NCBI GenBank assembly: GCA_903813345.2
Contig: CAIIXF020000011.1
Span: 3,990,571-4,054,570, forward strand
Length of the DNA: 64,000 nucleotides
From: Owenia fusiformis
Taxonomy: Eukaryota > Annelida > Polychaeta > Sabellida > Oweniidae
Reading direction: 5' to 3'
The number at the start of each line of letters is the position of its first letter. The first letter of the stretch is position 1. Shown piece by piece: positions 1 through 11,063 of the stretch. The position numbers were made by a program, and so were the translations under genes. A model generated the notes under the pieces. It had not been told where the DNA came from. It saw only the letters and a list, made by a program, of their open reading frames with translations, and searched no databases.

Positions 1-1565
1 AATTATACTTTGGAAAATGTTTAAGACTTTGAACTAAGAGATTGGGGTCATAAGGTGCTGTGGTCCCATAATGCTACAAAATACTTCAAAGTTTCGTTTT
101 CGATCGAAATGAGATTTGATATTTGAAAATAGTATAGTTACAACACATCGTTTGAAAGCTGGAAGGGTCACCTTATTGAATATCATTACTCTTGTGTGTC
201 CTAGACCACAAACTTTGCTGTTAAGGACCTTGAAAAAATAAACCGATTTTCAAAATATATTTTGATTGAAAAGGCATGATTGATTTCTTAATTTTACCCC
301 TTGGTGATGAAAGGTTTAATATCTAATTTTGCATCCGGCGAGATTCGAATGGGTGTTTTGGAACCTAGTGCAGAAGAGAGGTATTTCTCATATTTTGAAG
401 ACTAAAACTGCTGAGGAAGCTTGAATACTACCAAAATATTTGTAATGACCATCTTTTAACGAAACACTTGATCCAAAGAGAGCCTTATAGAAATATTTTT
501 TACTAAATTGTTCCACTGCAGGCAACGGAGTATCGAGTTTGAATAATAGCTGCCAATCATCCTTGATTATAATTTCAATTACATTTTCATGCAAATATTA
601 ACATGTTGTGATAATACTGAATATAGGTTTGAATTTATTCTACTCTATGCGGGTAGACTCTACTTATAGAAGACTTTGAGAAGTCAAACGAGCACAAAGG
701 GTTGTGAAATTGAGAAACACGAAATTAATCTAATTCAAATAGCATGGACATTTTCTTTGGGTCACCGTGTAGCCAGATTTTATTTCGCACTCTTGTTTGA
801 GTGAGACACATTCAACAACAAATATTGAACTTCGGACATGCGGATATATTTTTGTGATGTCAATATTGATAAAATAATTGGATTTAGTTAATGACTAACG
901 AGACTATCTGGTGTTTACATTCGATCCTTCTTTATTCAATTTTGAATTTTGTATTACCAATCAATCGAATTTGCAATCCACTAATGATATATTTCGTCAT
1001 TGTCTGAAGTCATGGGGGGGGGGGGCAATCTGCCAACTCACTTCCCAGATAAAATTTCAATCATGAAAATTTAATCAATCTTGGAAATCCCGGAGGGAAT
1101 CCAAAATATAACAGTATGTGGAGTTTGGAATACAACGCCTTGCAATATCTTATAATTGGGTTATGGAATTTGCAAACAATAGACACAAGATCTTTAAGTG
1201 TGTACATCTATCTATATAGAGCAAGATTCCGAATACCCTGATCAATCCATGCGAGTACCTCCACCCTCTGACCATAACAAGTAATATATACAGTAGTACG
1301 TCAGGATTATGTAGATTTTGTCTCAGTTTATTAATGGAGTTTAAACTTGAGATGAAAATGAACTATTTAAAGTCAGGCAATTATTGTGTAGTGGTTCTTT
1401 GGTTTGAATTGGCTGGATGAACAATTAAATAAGAGGGCGTAGAAGAATACAGGCTCTTGGAAAGGATAGATTTGAAGTGGTATAGACATAGATAAAGTTC
1501 AGTTCATAGGTTCAATTTTATGATTCAAACCTATCTCATACGATTTAAATAGCTCAATAACAAAA
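1..1565. other. Non-coding flank, no gene recognised
   Basis: I see no supportable gene here. A G homopolymer lies near 1014-1025. A 68-codon open frame on the minus strand (388-594) has fairly protein-like composition but no recognisable motif and no convincing splice acceptor, so it is not called. The final bases upstream of 1566 are the presumed 5' UTR of the next gene. Confidence 0.6.
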
Positions 1566-2914
1566 ATGGCGAAGGTTGTTATATTTTTGACGTGCGTTTT
1601 AGTTTTGTTTGTTGTCGCAGAAGCCACGCGGATTAAAACAAAACCTTCAAAAGATGGTAAGTTTTACAGTTTATAAACTGACTTTGTATATTTTAATTTT
1701 GTTTTGAGATATTGCAGTATTGGAGCGTATTCTTCTAAAGGAAGACACTTCATGAACAGATAATTGTTGTTCACGATGTATTAATATTATTCTTCCATTA
1801 TTCTAGATACATTACTATTCAAACCCCATTTTGATCAAAAAGCATTCATGAAGCGCTAAAATAAGCATTTACTAAAAGAACAATGTCTTGGACATTTTGG
1901 TGTACATCCAAAGAAAACATATATATTTAGTGCAAAAATGATAAACAATACATAGGTGCTGAATAGAGACTTTAGCAGGAGCTGAAATTACAATAAATGT
2001 GCATATTTCATCACGATAATTCCCCACTTTCTAGACATCGACCACCACGCAGAGATGATAAAACTTGCGAGGAAGGCCGCGAAAGACACGGCCACAAGTG
2101 GATCAAGACTCGGGAAAATCCTCAGCGTCATCAAGGAATACAAAAATAAATTCTGGGGAGGCAAGTCCTGGGCGAGCATCAAGAAAGAACTGCCTAAGCC
2201 GAGACTTCAGGTATATCTAAAGTTGACAGTTTATGCTTTGCGACTAAAAACACATCGTTGGTTTAGATTTCTCGATCAATTCATTTGAGAAGTTTTAAAA
2301 ATCGAGTGTAATCTTTCAGTATGATTTCATATGGATTAAGGGCATCATTCGAATCTTGAAAAATATACATTTCATCGAAATATATATTCGGGGTCTCCTA
2401 TATCCATACAATAGGAAATGCTGAAATATTTATCTATAAGTGGCATTGATACATTAAGTCTTTGTTTTTTTACCAAAACGTGGTCTTATGTTTCATATAA
2501 TTGATGTTTGGTTTTGGGATCCTGCTTCTATTTCTAACTATCATATTCGCATATTTTAAATATGGGTGTTGCAACTGATTTATATTTGAATTATTTCTAT
2601 TTCAGACGGACACCAAAGAATCAAAACAAAAAGAAAATCTGAAACTTGAGGTGGCACAAAATGACAAAACTGCAGATGTCGTAACCAACAATGGCGGTTT
2701 CACTCACACGGTTTGGTTTGCAGTTGGAGCCGCCTGCTTATGCGGAGTGGTTATTTTGGCGCTGATCGGAGTAATCGCAAGGAAGAGAATCCTGCGAATG
2801 CACGAGCGCAGACGCCTTGCGGATGGCCTTGTAACTAATGATTTTAATGATGATGCATTTGCCGAACAAGATGAGGTGGTTTTTGACATAAAGGAAAATC
2901 CTTTAAGTTCGTGA
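1566..2914 (+). CDS. Small single-pass type I membrane protein, unrecognised family (3 exons)
   Basis: Exons 1566-1656, 2035-2210 and 2606-2914 join in frame with consensus GT-AG sites (phases 1 and 0) to give 191 residues. The protein starts with a signal peptide (about residues 1-20, hydrophobic core FLTCVLVLFVV). A short, lysine-rich, helical-looking ectodomain follows (about 30-125), including SRLGKILSVIKEYKNKFWGG. A transmembrane segment lies at about 128-152 (FAVGAACLCGVVILALIGV), followed by a basic stop-transfer stretch ARKRILRMHERRR and an acidic cytoplasmic tail ending in KENPLSS. I recognise no family. A membrane-anchored precursor whose basic ectodomain is released, or a small receptor subunit, would both fit, but neither is shown. 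The agreement of signal peptide, phases and membrane topology supports a real gene. The start is the first ATG of the signal-peptide frame. Confidence 0.8.
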
Positions 2915-3239
2915 CTGCATCAAGGAAAGAAGGATATTTAGCACAAGATATAGTACAAGCAAAGGCATTCTCGCAATATTTTTGCATCTAATGCCGTATT
3001 TAAAAAAAGCCTTTAAATGCAACTTAAAATACAACTCATGCAACTTATGCAACGGCGCATATTATTTGACAATATAATGCCGCAACTCCCTGACTCTTTG
3101 TAAAATATAATGGATCAACTCTGCAATGGCAAAATAATCTGCACTTATAGTACTGCTTAAAGGAGAATTGTTGTGTTAAACACCAGTCTAGTATTTAAAA
3201 CAATGATAAGCTGACAGACTTGTGCTTTAGATAGATAAA

Positions 3240-3245
3240 AATAAA
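3240..3245 (+). terminator. Candidate poly(A) signal of the membrane protein gene
   Basis: An AATAAA hexamer lies about 325 bases after the stop at 2914, in AT-rich sequence. It is the first full consensus hexamer noticed downstream. Use of this site is inferred. Confidence 0.45.
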
Positions 3246-3822
3246 TTAGACATACTTAACAAATAACACGTTGAACGAGATTCCAACTATATTTAGTCCA
3301 TTCAATGTCTGGTCATTCAGATTTCTAGAACATATTAACCAATATGACCCTAACTACTTATCGTAAGGTTGGTTAGACCCTCGAGTATCAAAACATTTCT
3401 CACTATAGCAACTTTCTGCCACTGTAGTATGGGCACCGAACACTTTTTAAACATAATTTAGGAAAATAATCTTCATTATCAAGCATCGAAGCATGTTCTT
3501 AAACTAATATGTTCCTTTAGTCGAGTGTGCTTGAAATGGAATGGCATGCACGTCTCTCGTTACAATGGGCTGGGCATTTAATTTTTTGGAAAATCCAAAA
3601 CAAGCTGGTTCAATGATGAATTGTGTTTTTCAAATCTCTAGGGGAGTCTATACGATAAAATAAATGTATCATTCATGGTAGAGAGTGTTCACTGAGTAAA
3701 GACTCTAGGTCTTCCATTTTTACATTTTCAACCAATCTTTCGAGATCTTTCACATCTTATCAGGGATGTAATTATGAGTCTACGTAGCAAATGTACTCGT
3801 ATCTCAAGAATAAGAATACACT

Positions 3823-4335
3823 GGTGATCCACTCGATTACGCTGGTTACCGAAACGGTTCGTTTCGGTAACAAAATGTCGGAACATCGAAGGTACGGTTT
3901 TTCCCTTTTCCTTATTTCACACGTTGTAGGCAGAATTCCCATGACATTTTTATCACAAACGTATATCAGTATCATATGTTCAAGAAAATGTACATATTTG
4001 CGAACATATAGTTCACAAGACAGCAGAATCGTCGATTTAATTCCTCACTTAAGTTACATAAACGGTTTTTGGAAAAACAGTTAAGATCTGCACTTTTAAC
4101 CCGTACCGTTTATGTAATTTAAGTGAGGACAATTAAATCGACGATTCTGCTGTCTTCTGAGCTATTTTTTCACAAACATGTGCATTTTCTAAAACATATG
4201 ATGCTGATACATGTTTGTGAGAATAAATGTCGTTGGGATTCTACCTACAACGCGTGAAATAAGGAAAAAAGAAAAATCGTTCCTTCGACGTTCCGACATT
4301 TTTTTGGTAACCCGCGTAATCGAGCGGATCGTCAT
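3823..4335. repeat. Long inverted repeat (foldback/MITE-like)
   Basis: Two arms of roughly 230-240 bp (about 3823-4060 and 4100-4335) are imperfect reverse complements around a short spacer. Both hold the same landmarks in opposite orientation: CTCGATTACGC, AAATGTCGG, CACGTTGTAGG against its complement, and GTCGATTTAATT against AATTAAATCGAC. Open frames in opposite directions across the arms read as related peptides, which is a by-product of the symmetry and not evidence for a gene. The left arm carries an extra GTTACCGAAACGG-type palindrome. No clear target duplication was found. Confidence 0.8.
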
Positions 4336-4541
4336 TGAATAGTTAATTTCATCATATAAAGTACATTCTGCTTTCATTATATGGCCCTTTACAGAGCACT
4401 ATTTAACATTAATTAGGAATATAAGTCCACTTCTGCATACTTGCATTAAAACATGCTGAGAAAATAAGCAAGAATCCTTAAAATTTGGCAAAATGGGAGA
4501 CCTATAATAGTGTCATAATTCATTGAACACCCTGTATTTTA

Positions 4542-5495
4542 TCAGGTTATTAGTGTGAGAACTATATCCCATGGCCACATAGACGGTGTTTGTTTATCCA
4601 ATGGTTTGTCAAATAAATCATACGGCACGTAGCCTCTCCGGTACATGGATGCCAAAAACGTTTCTCGCATCGGAGAGTTTTTTATAAAAACCCATTCCAT
4701 GAAAATATAATGAACTTTAACTTTGTCTAAGAAGTTCTGGCTCTTTTTGAAAGCATGTAGCTCTGAGCCTTCGATGTCTATTTTCATGACTGCATCTGTA
4801 AAGTTAATAGTCTCAAGAAGATCATCCATATAGATTGATTTAACGATTTCATCTTTTGTTGATTGGGCACCCTGTTTTACAATATCTGTTTGTGAGCCAC
4901 CTATATTTTTATCCCCTGCTTTTATGACCATCTCAGTTCGTTCACTATAGATGGCGTTGTGGTAAAGCGTGACGAGGTGATGGGTGTTACTAAGCTGAAT
5001 GCTACGCGAGAGACGTTTTATATTTACAGTAGTTGCATCAACAGCGATAACTTCACGGTTCATATTCAATACTGGAAGTGTGTAACCCCCTAAATTCGAT
5101 CCAATATCTATAAATCGATAAGTCGGATTCTCCTGTAGAATTCTTAAGATTTTTTTGACGTTCAGCTCTTCCCAATAACCATATTTGGCAAACACCCTAG
5201 AAACGTGGATGTCATTTGTAACCTCGTGTATACACATACATACTGGAATTGGTGCGACTTTTTTCGTGATAATACAATTGAAAGTTTCCGCTCCCGGTAT
5301 AGTACCTCGAGTATTGACGATGTCTCCAAATTTGGGAACGTGTTTAGGAGTCGCTGTTTGTTGTATATCTGACGTCATTATGTTGGCATAGTTACAGTTA
5401 CTTGGTATGAATATCTTTATGATGATATATGTTGTTATGGTAACCAATGTTGCCATGGTAATAAGAAGCTTAAGTTTGCCTGAAAATACAATCAT
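4542..5495 (-). CDS. Membrane-anchored FkbM-family SAM-dependent methyltransferase
   Basis: This single-exon frame encodes 317 residues. Residues 10-30 form one hydrophobic segment close to the N terminus, typical of a signal anchor that would place the catalytic domain in the Golgi or ER lumen or outside the cell. The SAM-binding motif I is FIDIGSNLGGY (about 128-138), with an acidic strand end VIAVDA at 149-154. The FkbM signature MKIDIEGSE follows at 237-245, and FMEW at 265-268. The family (Methyltransf_21) methylates hydroxyl groups on sugars and polyketides in bacteria; many marine invertebrates carry expanded sets whose substrates are unknown. The length fits one catalytic domain plus stem. 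The absence of introns, while neighbouring genes are split, could mean an old retrocopy or lateral gain; this is inference. The ATG chosen is the one directly before the anchor. Confidence 0.88.
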   Translation of the reverse strand: MIVFSGKLKLLITMATLVTITTYIIIKIFIPSNCNYANIMTSDIQQTATPKHVPKFGDIVNTRGTIPGAETFNCIITKKVAPIPVCMCIHEVTNDIHVSRVFAKYGYWEELNVKKILRILQENPTYRFIDIGSNLGGYTLPVLNMNREVIAVDATTVNIKRLSRSIQLSNTHHLVTLYHNAIYSERTEMVIKAGDKNIGGSQTDIVKQGAQSTKDEIVKSIYMDDLLETINFTDAVMKIDIEGSELHAFKKSQNFLDKVKVHYIFMEWVFIKNSPMRETFLASMYRRGYVPYDLFDKPLDKQTPSMWPWDIVLTLIT

Positions 5496-6040
5496 TCGAC
5501 ATTCAAGTACACATTGAATGTATTACTGCAAAACACATTCTCTGACGGAGAATTATGCTTTAAACAAGTCTGCCAGAACAAAATTAATTTTGATTTTAAC
5601 CCCCCCCCCCGTCCCCTCTTTGCCTCGACAAAAAACATGGTGATTTCACAAAATATATTCAAAACAAAATCATCGTTTACCCCGTCCTCACATGATAGTT
5701 AAGGATTTAAGCCGTGGACTCAGTGTAATGTGGAATGGTCATCCCTTGAAGGTGTTGCTTTCCAAAATTTGCACGAGACGCGAAGCATCGAGCGTTTATT
5801 TTAGGAAACAACGCCCGAGTCTTGGGCTTAAATTCTTTTCACGCATTGTAAAGGTCCATGTGCAGTATGGCAAGTAATCTTAGACAGTCAAGTTGAAAAT
5901 GTATCAATTTCCATTTGAGTCCAGTCATCACCATGACAACCTTTTAACTAATGACCTTGCGTTCATTATCGGTTGTTTAACGGAATGCTGTTAGTTGAAA
6001 TAGCATGATCTGATTGGCTGGAATTGGACACACATTGCTA
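5496..6040. other. Intergenic, no gene seen
   Basis: Upstream of the minus-strand methyltransferase. It contains a short C homopolymer near 5600 and two chance open frames without motifs. Confidence 0.5.
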
Positions 6041-6174
6041 ATGCTTGGGTCACATATGCTCCGATCCATCGGCCGGCGCCCGGCGCCCGTTCAATATTGT
6101 ATTCAATTCTGAACAAAATACTCAGTCGGCCAATCGCCTTAGTAAAAATTGGAGCAAATGTGACCAAGGCATTA
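6041..6174. mobile_element. Short inverted-repeat element (MITE-like)
   Basis: The ends are imperfect inverted copies: TGCTTGGGTCACATATGCTCC on the left and GGAGCAAATGTGACCAAGGCA on the right. A GC-rich core includes CGGCCGGCGCCCGG. A related partial copy occurs near 21488-21550 (TCACATTTGCTCCAATTCAT then CGGCCGACG), which shows that this is a dispersed family. There is no coding capacity. Confidence 0.65.
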
Positions 6175-6898
6175 GTTAGCTATGTGTGAGTTAACTATTA
6201 ACGATGATATTTATACTCATTATACTCATGTGTTTTAAAGATTTTTATTATCAACTTCAAATGATACACGCCACATGTTGAGAAGGGGATTGGCCAACCA
6301 TATAATCTCCGTCGTATATCCAATACAATACACTTTGAACCATAACTACACTATGGCACACCCGAGTACATGTACCATGTACGTTTGTTGATATTAATAG
6401 AGGGATTAAGCTACACGTTTTAAGAGAACGGGTGCGTGAACGTGAATTTGTTGTGATCTTCTAGGGATCGGTTCTCCCGTTCGTTGTATTTACTTGCCAA
6501 ATTGAGTATTAAGGAATGAAGAAAATAGTCAGAATTTTGTTCCTGGAAAGAACAATTGAGAATAGATAGTAATCCCAGGGGGTAATTATTTCATATGTTC
6601 GCCTACAAATTCACTGAAAAACGTATAACTTAACCTCCCTAGCATTCAAATACAAACATGTCTCCATGCCTGCCAGGCCTTGTACATTAATATATGGTGG
6701 ATGGAGCTTTCTTTTAAAGAAAAATTCTAACCGTTGCCAAGGGTTTCTTCATTGTTGATGACCTGTAATTTGGCCTCTAATTCTCAATAATTGTCATGAC
6801 AGAAATCACCACAGGCACTGCTCGAAGGAGAGTATACGTAGTGTACGAATAAGAACATAGGTATAAGCCGAGATCGAGCCGGTAGATTTCCATATTAA

Positions 6899-7122
6899 GG
6901 CCAGAGTGCACTTTGGATTTTTTTGCAATTTTGAAAAGTAAACCACTGAAAATTCTAGTAATTCAAACATTCTGAAGAATTATCAACCCTCCATCAATAG
7001 TCTAGGTTCACCAATGCATCTTTTGTGCAAGAATGAAAGATGTAGACAGATAGATGATGGGCGGTATGAGTTATGTTTATTTGAAAGTAGCACATGGTCA
7101 TGACTCAAAATGCACCCTGACC
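6899..7122. mobile_element. MITE with TTAA target duplication
   Basis: The element is 224 bp with inverted ends GGCCAGAGTGCACTTTGG and CAAAATGCACCCTGACC. TTAA flanks it directly on both sides (6895-6898 and 7123-7126). TTAA duplications are characteristic of piggyBac and Kolobok transposases, so it is probably a non-autonomous derivative of one of these. It has no open frame. Confidence 0.75.
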
Positions 7123-7598
7123 TTAACTTCAAAGATCCCTGTATAATTTTCGTGACACTCACGATGATTCCTCACCTTTGGTTAATATCCTCATTGTCAC
7201 AATGTTTTTGATTTTAATCCCTCCAATATCCGTTCTCTATCGGATTCCGTATATAATTGATAATCACTGGTAACACATAGGTAATTCCGATATTCATTTG
7301 TGTTTTAAAAGACCGTTTAGTGATATATCAGTGTTTGCAGCCATGTCCAGGTTGTGCATTTTCAATATGCTTGTTTATCCACTTGATATTCTTATGCTTT
7401 ATGAGGCCTAACACTTATGTTAGACGTGTAGGACTTGTTATATTACAAGCGGTACAAATGGCCGGCTGATTGTATGCGTTCTCTGTTATCTTTCTACATA
7501 TTACAACTACAGACTTCTCATATTCAAGAATGAAACCAATCGATTATCTGCCGGATTACGTTCTTTAAATGAGTCTATTCTCACTGTCATATATGAGA

Positions 7599-7619
7599 GT
7601 TATAACCCCGGGTTATAAC
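7599..7619. repeat. Near-perfect palindrome
   Basis: The half-sites GTTATAAC flank a CCCCGGG-type centre, giving a 21-bp near-palindrome. Another small inverted pair (CCAATTAATGATAATTGG) follows within 40 bases. This may be a transposon end; its function is unknown. Confidence 0.6.
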
Positions 7620-7839
7620 ATGGCTATGCCGTCCAATTAATGATAATTGGATGCGTTCCGCACATGTGCAGTGCAAATGATTCTGCGCAGGCGCATAAAA
7701 TAGTAGTCTAAGAATAGTTGGTAGTGTTATTATTCGATTGCAAAATATCATTTTATTCCCGCTGATAAAAATACAATTACAAATGCAAAATAAATAAAAA
7801 ATACAATTACAAAAAAACATTAATAACTGACCCATGAGC

Positions 7840-8140
7840 ATGTTGTACTGTTATTCTTCCACAATTGTATTATGTTTGTATTTTTCACTTTTGAATTGTT
7901 TAAGTGCAGGCATTTTTGTAAATTGTCGTATTTTATACATGAACTGGCATGCTATCTATAATTGTATTTCTTGCTTCATTCAATTCATATAAATTGTAAT
8001 ATATTTTTATATTGTACAACTTTTGATTTTAGCACTGATATGCCCTTTTATGGGTATCAAGTGCCAACACTGTAAATGTAATACTGAATGAATATGATAA
8101 TAAAAATAAATAAAATAAGAATAAATAAATAAAAAACCAA
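7840..8140 (+). mobile_element. Probable LINE-type 3' tail (truncated)
   Basis: A T-rich non-coding stretch contains the inverted pair GCCCTTTTATGGG and ends in a simple A-rich tail of repeated AATAAATAAA motifs (about 8097-8137). This resembles the tail and 3' UTR of 5'-truncated non-LTR retrotransposons. No coding part was recognised, so the call rests on the tail structure only. Confidence 0.4.
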
Positions 8141-8657
8141 TAGCACAGATCGTGCACGTACATTTACTTCATTGTGCATATTTCAGTATTTTAACGCTTA
8201 TTAGACTATATATTGATGGGTAGAGTGATAAGCTAATATCGTACAGTCATCAAGTTGTAGATCGCAATGCCATCTAAATATTGAAATATTGTTTATAAGC
8301 TTGTATTTGCAAATCCAAATAAGCGGCTACCCGTAGACAAACGGGTTGTTCATTTTTTCAACATCAAGATGACAGATTAATTTATTAAAATTAAAAGGTG
8401 AATCCGGAAGACGGAAGCGTGTGGTTGTATTCGCGAATGACTTACATAGGCGCATGAGTATTCCGAATTAACCGAATCAAGGAGAAATGCTACCAGGGTA
8501 CCAACTCTAATTTTTCATAATTTAGTCTCCAAACAATTTGTTCAGTGCCGATTGTGCATAATCTACGACTGCATATTTCTACGACTGCAAGGAGAATAGC
8601 CGATATACTAGCCACAGCGACAACCTTGGCCTTGACCTTTAGCTAAGACGACGGCCA

Positions 8658-9831
8658 ATTAAAGCAAGGGCGTTACAATACCCGGGAATTTATCGGTTCG
8701 TGCAGTACTTGTTTGTGATAGCGCCCTCTGTAGGTCACTGTGCTTATAGCCTACATTAATACGGGGTAGGATATCGGGAATTCGGTCAGTTTCCATCCGT
8801 CGATTTCGCTATGAATTGAACCAAGTGTGACCACTTTATCCACTTAAACAATTTGATAATTGATTAAATCTTTAAACAAAATCGATAAACACGTTATACA
8901 CTTCCTATCTCCTTAGAAATTAGCATGTATTTATGGATTGTGTTTTCGAACAAGGCTCGACCCAAACCAATAGGGAAATCCTTATGCTAATTAGTATGAC
9001 GTCATATTTTCCTGGGGAACCCTAGATTTCAAAGCCTCAGTCTGTTATTGTGTCAAATGTAAACGCTCTTTTGCAGACAGAAAATTGACAGATTAGCTTT
9101 TAACTTTCAGCTTTGATGTTTAAATATTCTGTATTTCTACCGGACTTCTTGCTGAATATCATATAATGTTATAACTTGATTTGGACCATTGCCTGATTGA
9201 TCATTCTGAAATTTTGATTGTGACCGTATGATTGATTGGCGAGAAAAATAATTCCTATTGTTTTCCAGCGAAGTCAAAATGTTACAGCATGAGTTATAAT
9301 GTCGAGTTTGCATCACGTTAAATTCTGCTAGTGATTAGAAGTCCATGCACAAGCATACACATAACTTGAGAGACAAACACACCCAGGCTCCAGGCCGTTG
9401 ATGGAAATATAAAACTATTTAAGGCACAAACTGGTATTTAATAGACCGATATGTAGTGTCTGCCATGTATTGAAGGTAAACAATCTGCATTATTAATGTA
9501 ACTTCTATCAATACATGGATTGTGCAATGGAAAAGCAATGGCACAATCAAAAATGTGCATATCAATCGTGAATATCTCTCGGTTCAAAGCTTATTTCCAA
9601 CAGAATCGTGTCAAAATATGTGTCTGAGTAACAGTTATACATTATAAGATCGCAAACTCTTACCAATTATCAGCCGAATGGCTCATTTTCAACGAAATGT
9701 CCTTAAGACAACAGCCCTGGGTCGCGCCTGAGACCAAAAACTATTTCAAATAGCCCTCCCCTAATTATATTGGATAATCACATTTATGCGTGCGCGCGCA
9801 GCTCATCCACTGAACGAAACGCCACTTCCCG
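8658..9831. repeat. Direct repeat copy 1 of a ~1.2-kb block
   Basis: This block is repeated almost colinearly at 9863-11063 (offset about 1205). Shared landmarks include GGGCGTTACAATACCCGGGA near the start, TTAGTATGACGTCATATTTT in the middle and CTGAACGAAACGCCACTTCC at the end. Imperfect inverted ends (about 8660-8690 and 9840-9870, sharing CAATACCCGG/CCGGGTATTG) suggest it may be a non-autonomous transposon. No coding region is recognised; the open frames in copy 2 are not conserved in copy 1. Confidence 0.75.
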
Positions 9832-9862
9832 CTGAAATCACCGGGTATTGATCTTTCCCTTG

Positions 9863-11063
9863 ATTAAAGCAAGGGCGTTACAATACCCGGGAATTTATCG
9901 GTTCGTGCAGTACTTGTTTGTGTTAGCGCCATCTGCAGGTCACTGTGGTTATATCCTACATAATACGGGGTAGGATATCGGGAATTCGGTGCAGTTTCTA
10001 TCCGTCGATTACGCTATGAATTGAAGCAAGTGTGACCACTTTATCCACTTAAACAATTTGATAATTGATTAAATCGTTAAACAAAATCGATAAACACGTC
10101 ATACACTTCCCATCTCCTTAGAAATTAGCATGTATTTATCGGATTGTGTTTTCGGACGATGCTCGACCCAGACCACTAGGGAAATCCTTATGCTAATTAG
10201 TATGACGTCATATTTTCCTGGGGAATCCTAGATTTCAAAGCCTCGGTCTTTTATTGTGTCAATTGTAAACGTTCTTTTGCAGACAGAAAATTGACAGATT
10301 AGCTTTTATGTTTCAGCTTTGATGTTTAGATATTCTATATTTCTTCCGGACTTCTTGCTGAATATCATATAATGTTATAACTTGATTTGGATTTTGGACG
10401 ATTGCCTGATTGATCCTTTCTGAAATTTTGATTGTGATTCACGATTGATTGGCAAGAAAAATAATTCCTATTGTTTTCCAGTGAAGTCTAAATGTTACAG
10501 CATAAATTATAATAAGTGGGAAGTAGAATAAAGGATGGGCGGGGCCAGGGGATTGGTGGCCCTACCAGCCCCACCAATATTCACACGCATACACATACAG
10601 TAAGAGACAAACACACCCAGCCTCCAGGCCGTGATGGAAATATAAAACTATTTAGGGCACAAAATGGTATTTAATAGACCGATATGTAGTGAATCCGCCA
10701 TGTATTGAAGGTAAAACAATCTGCATTATTGTTACTTCTATCAATACATGGATTGTGCAATGGAAAAGCAATGGCACAATCAAAAATGTGCATATCAATC
10801 GTGAATATCTCTCGGTTCAAAGCTTAATTCCAACAGAATCGTGTCAAAATATGTTTCTGAATAACAGTTATACATTATAAGATCGCAAACTCTTACAAAT
10901 TATCAGCCGAATGGCTAATTTTCAACGAAATGTCCTTAAGACAACAGCCCTGGGTCGCGCCTATGACGAAAATAAGCTTGAATATCCCTCCCCTAAATAA
11001 TATTGATAATCACATTTATGCGTGCGCGCGCAGCTCGTCCACTGAACGAAACGCCACTTCCCG
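9863..11063. repeat. Direct repeat copy 2 of the ~1.2-kb block
   Basis: Head-to-tail copy of 8658-9831 with scattered substitutions and a divergent, G/C-rich patch at about 10506-10567 that is absent from copy 1. The junction between copies (about 9841-9892) is itself an imperfect palindrome, because the right end of copy 1 meets the left end of copy 2. A (CG)n run GTGCGCGCGCAG lies near the 3' end of both copies. Confidence 0.75.
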
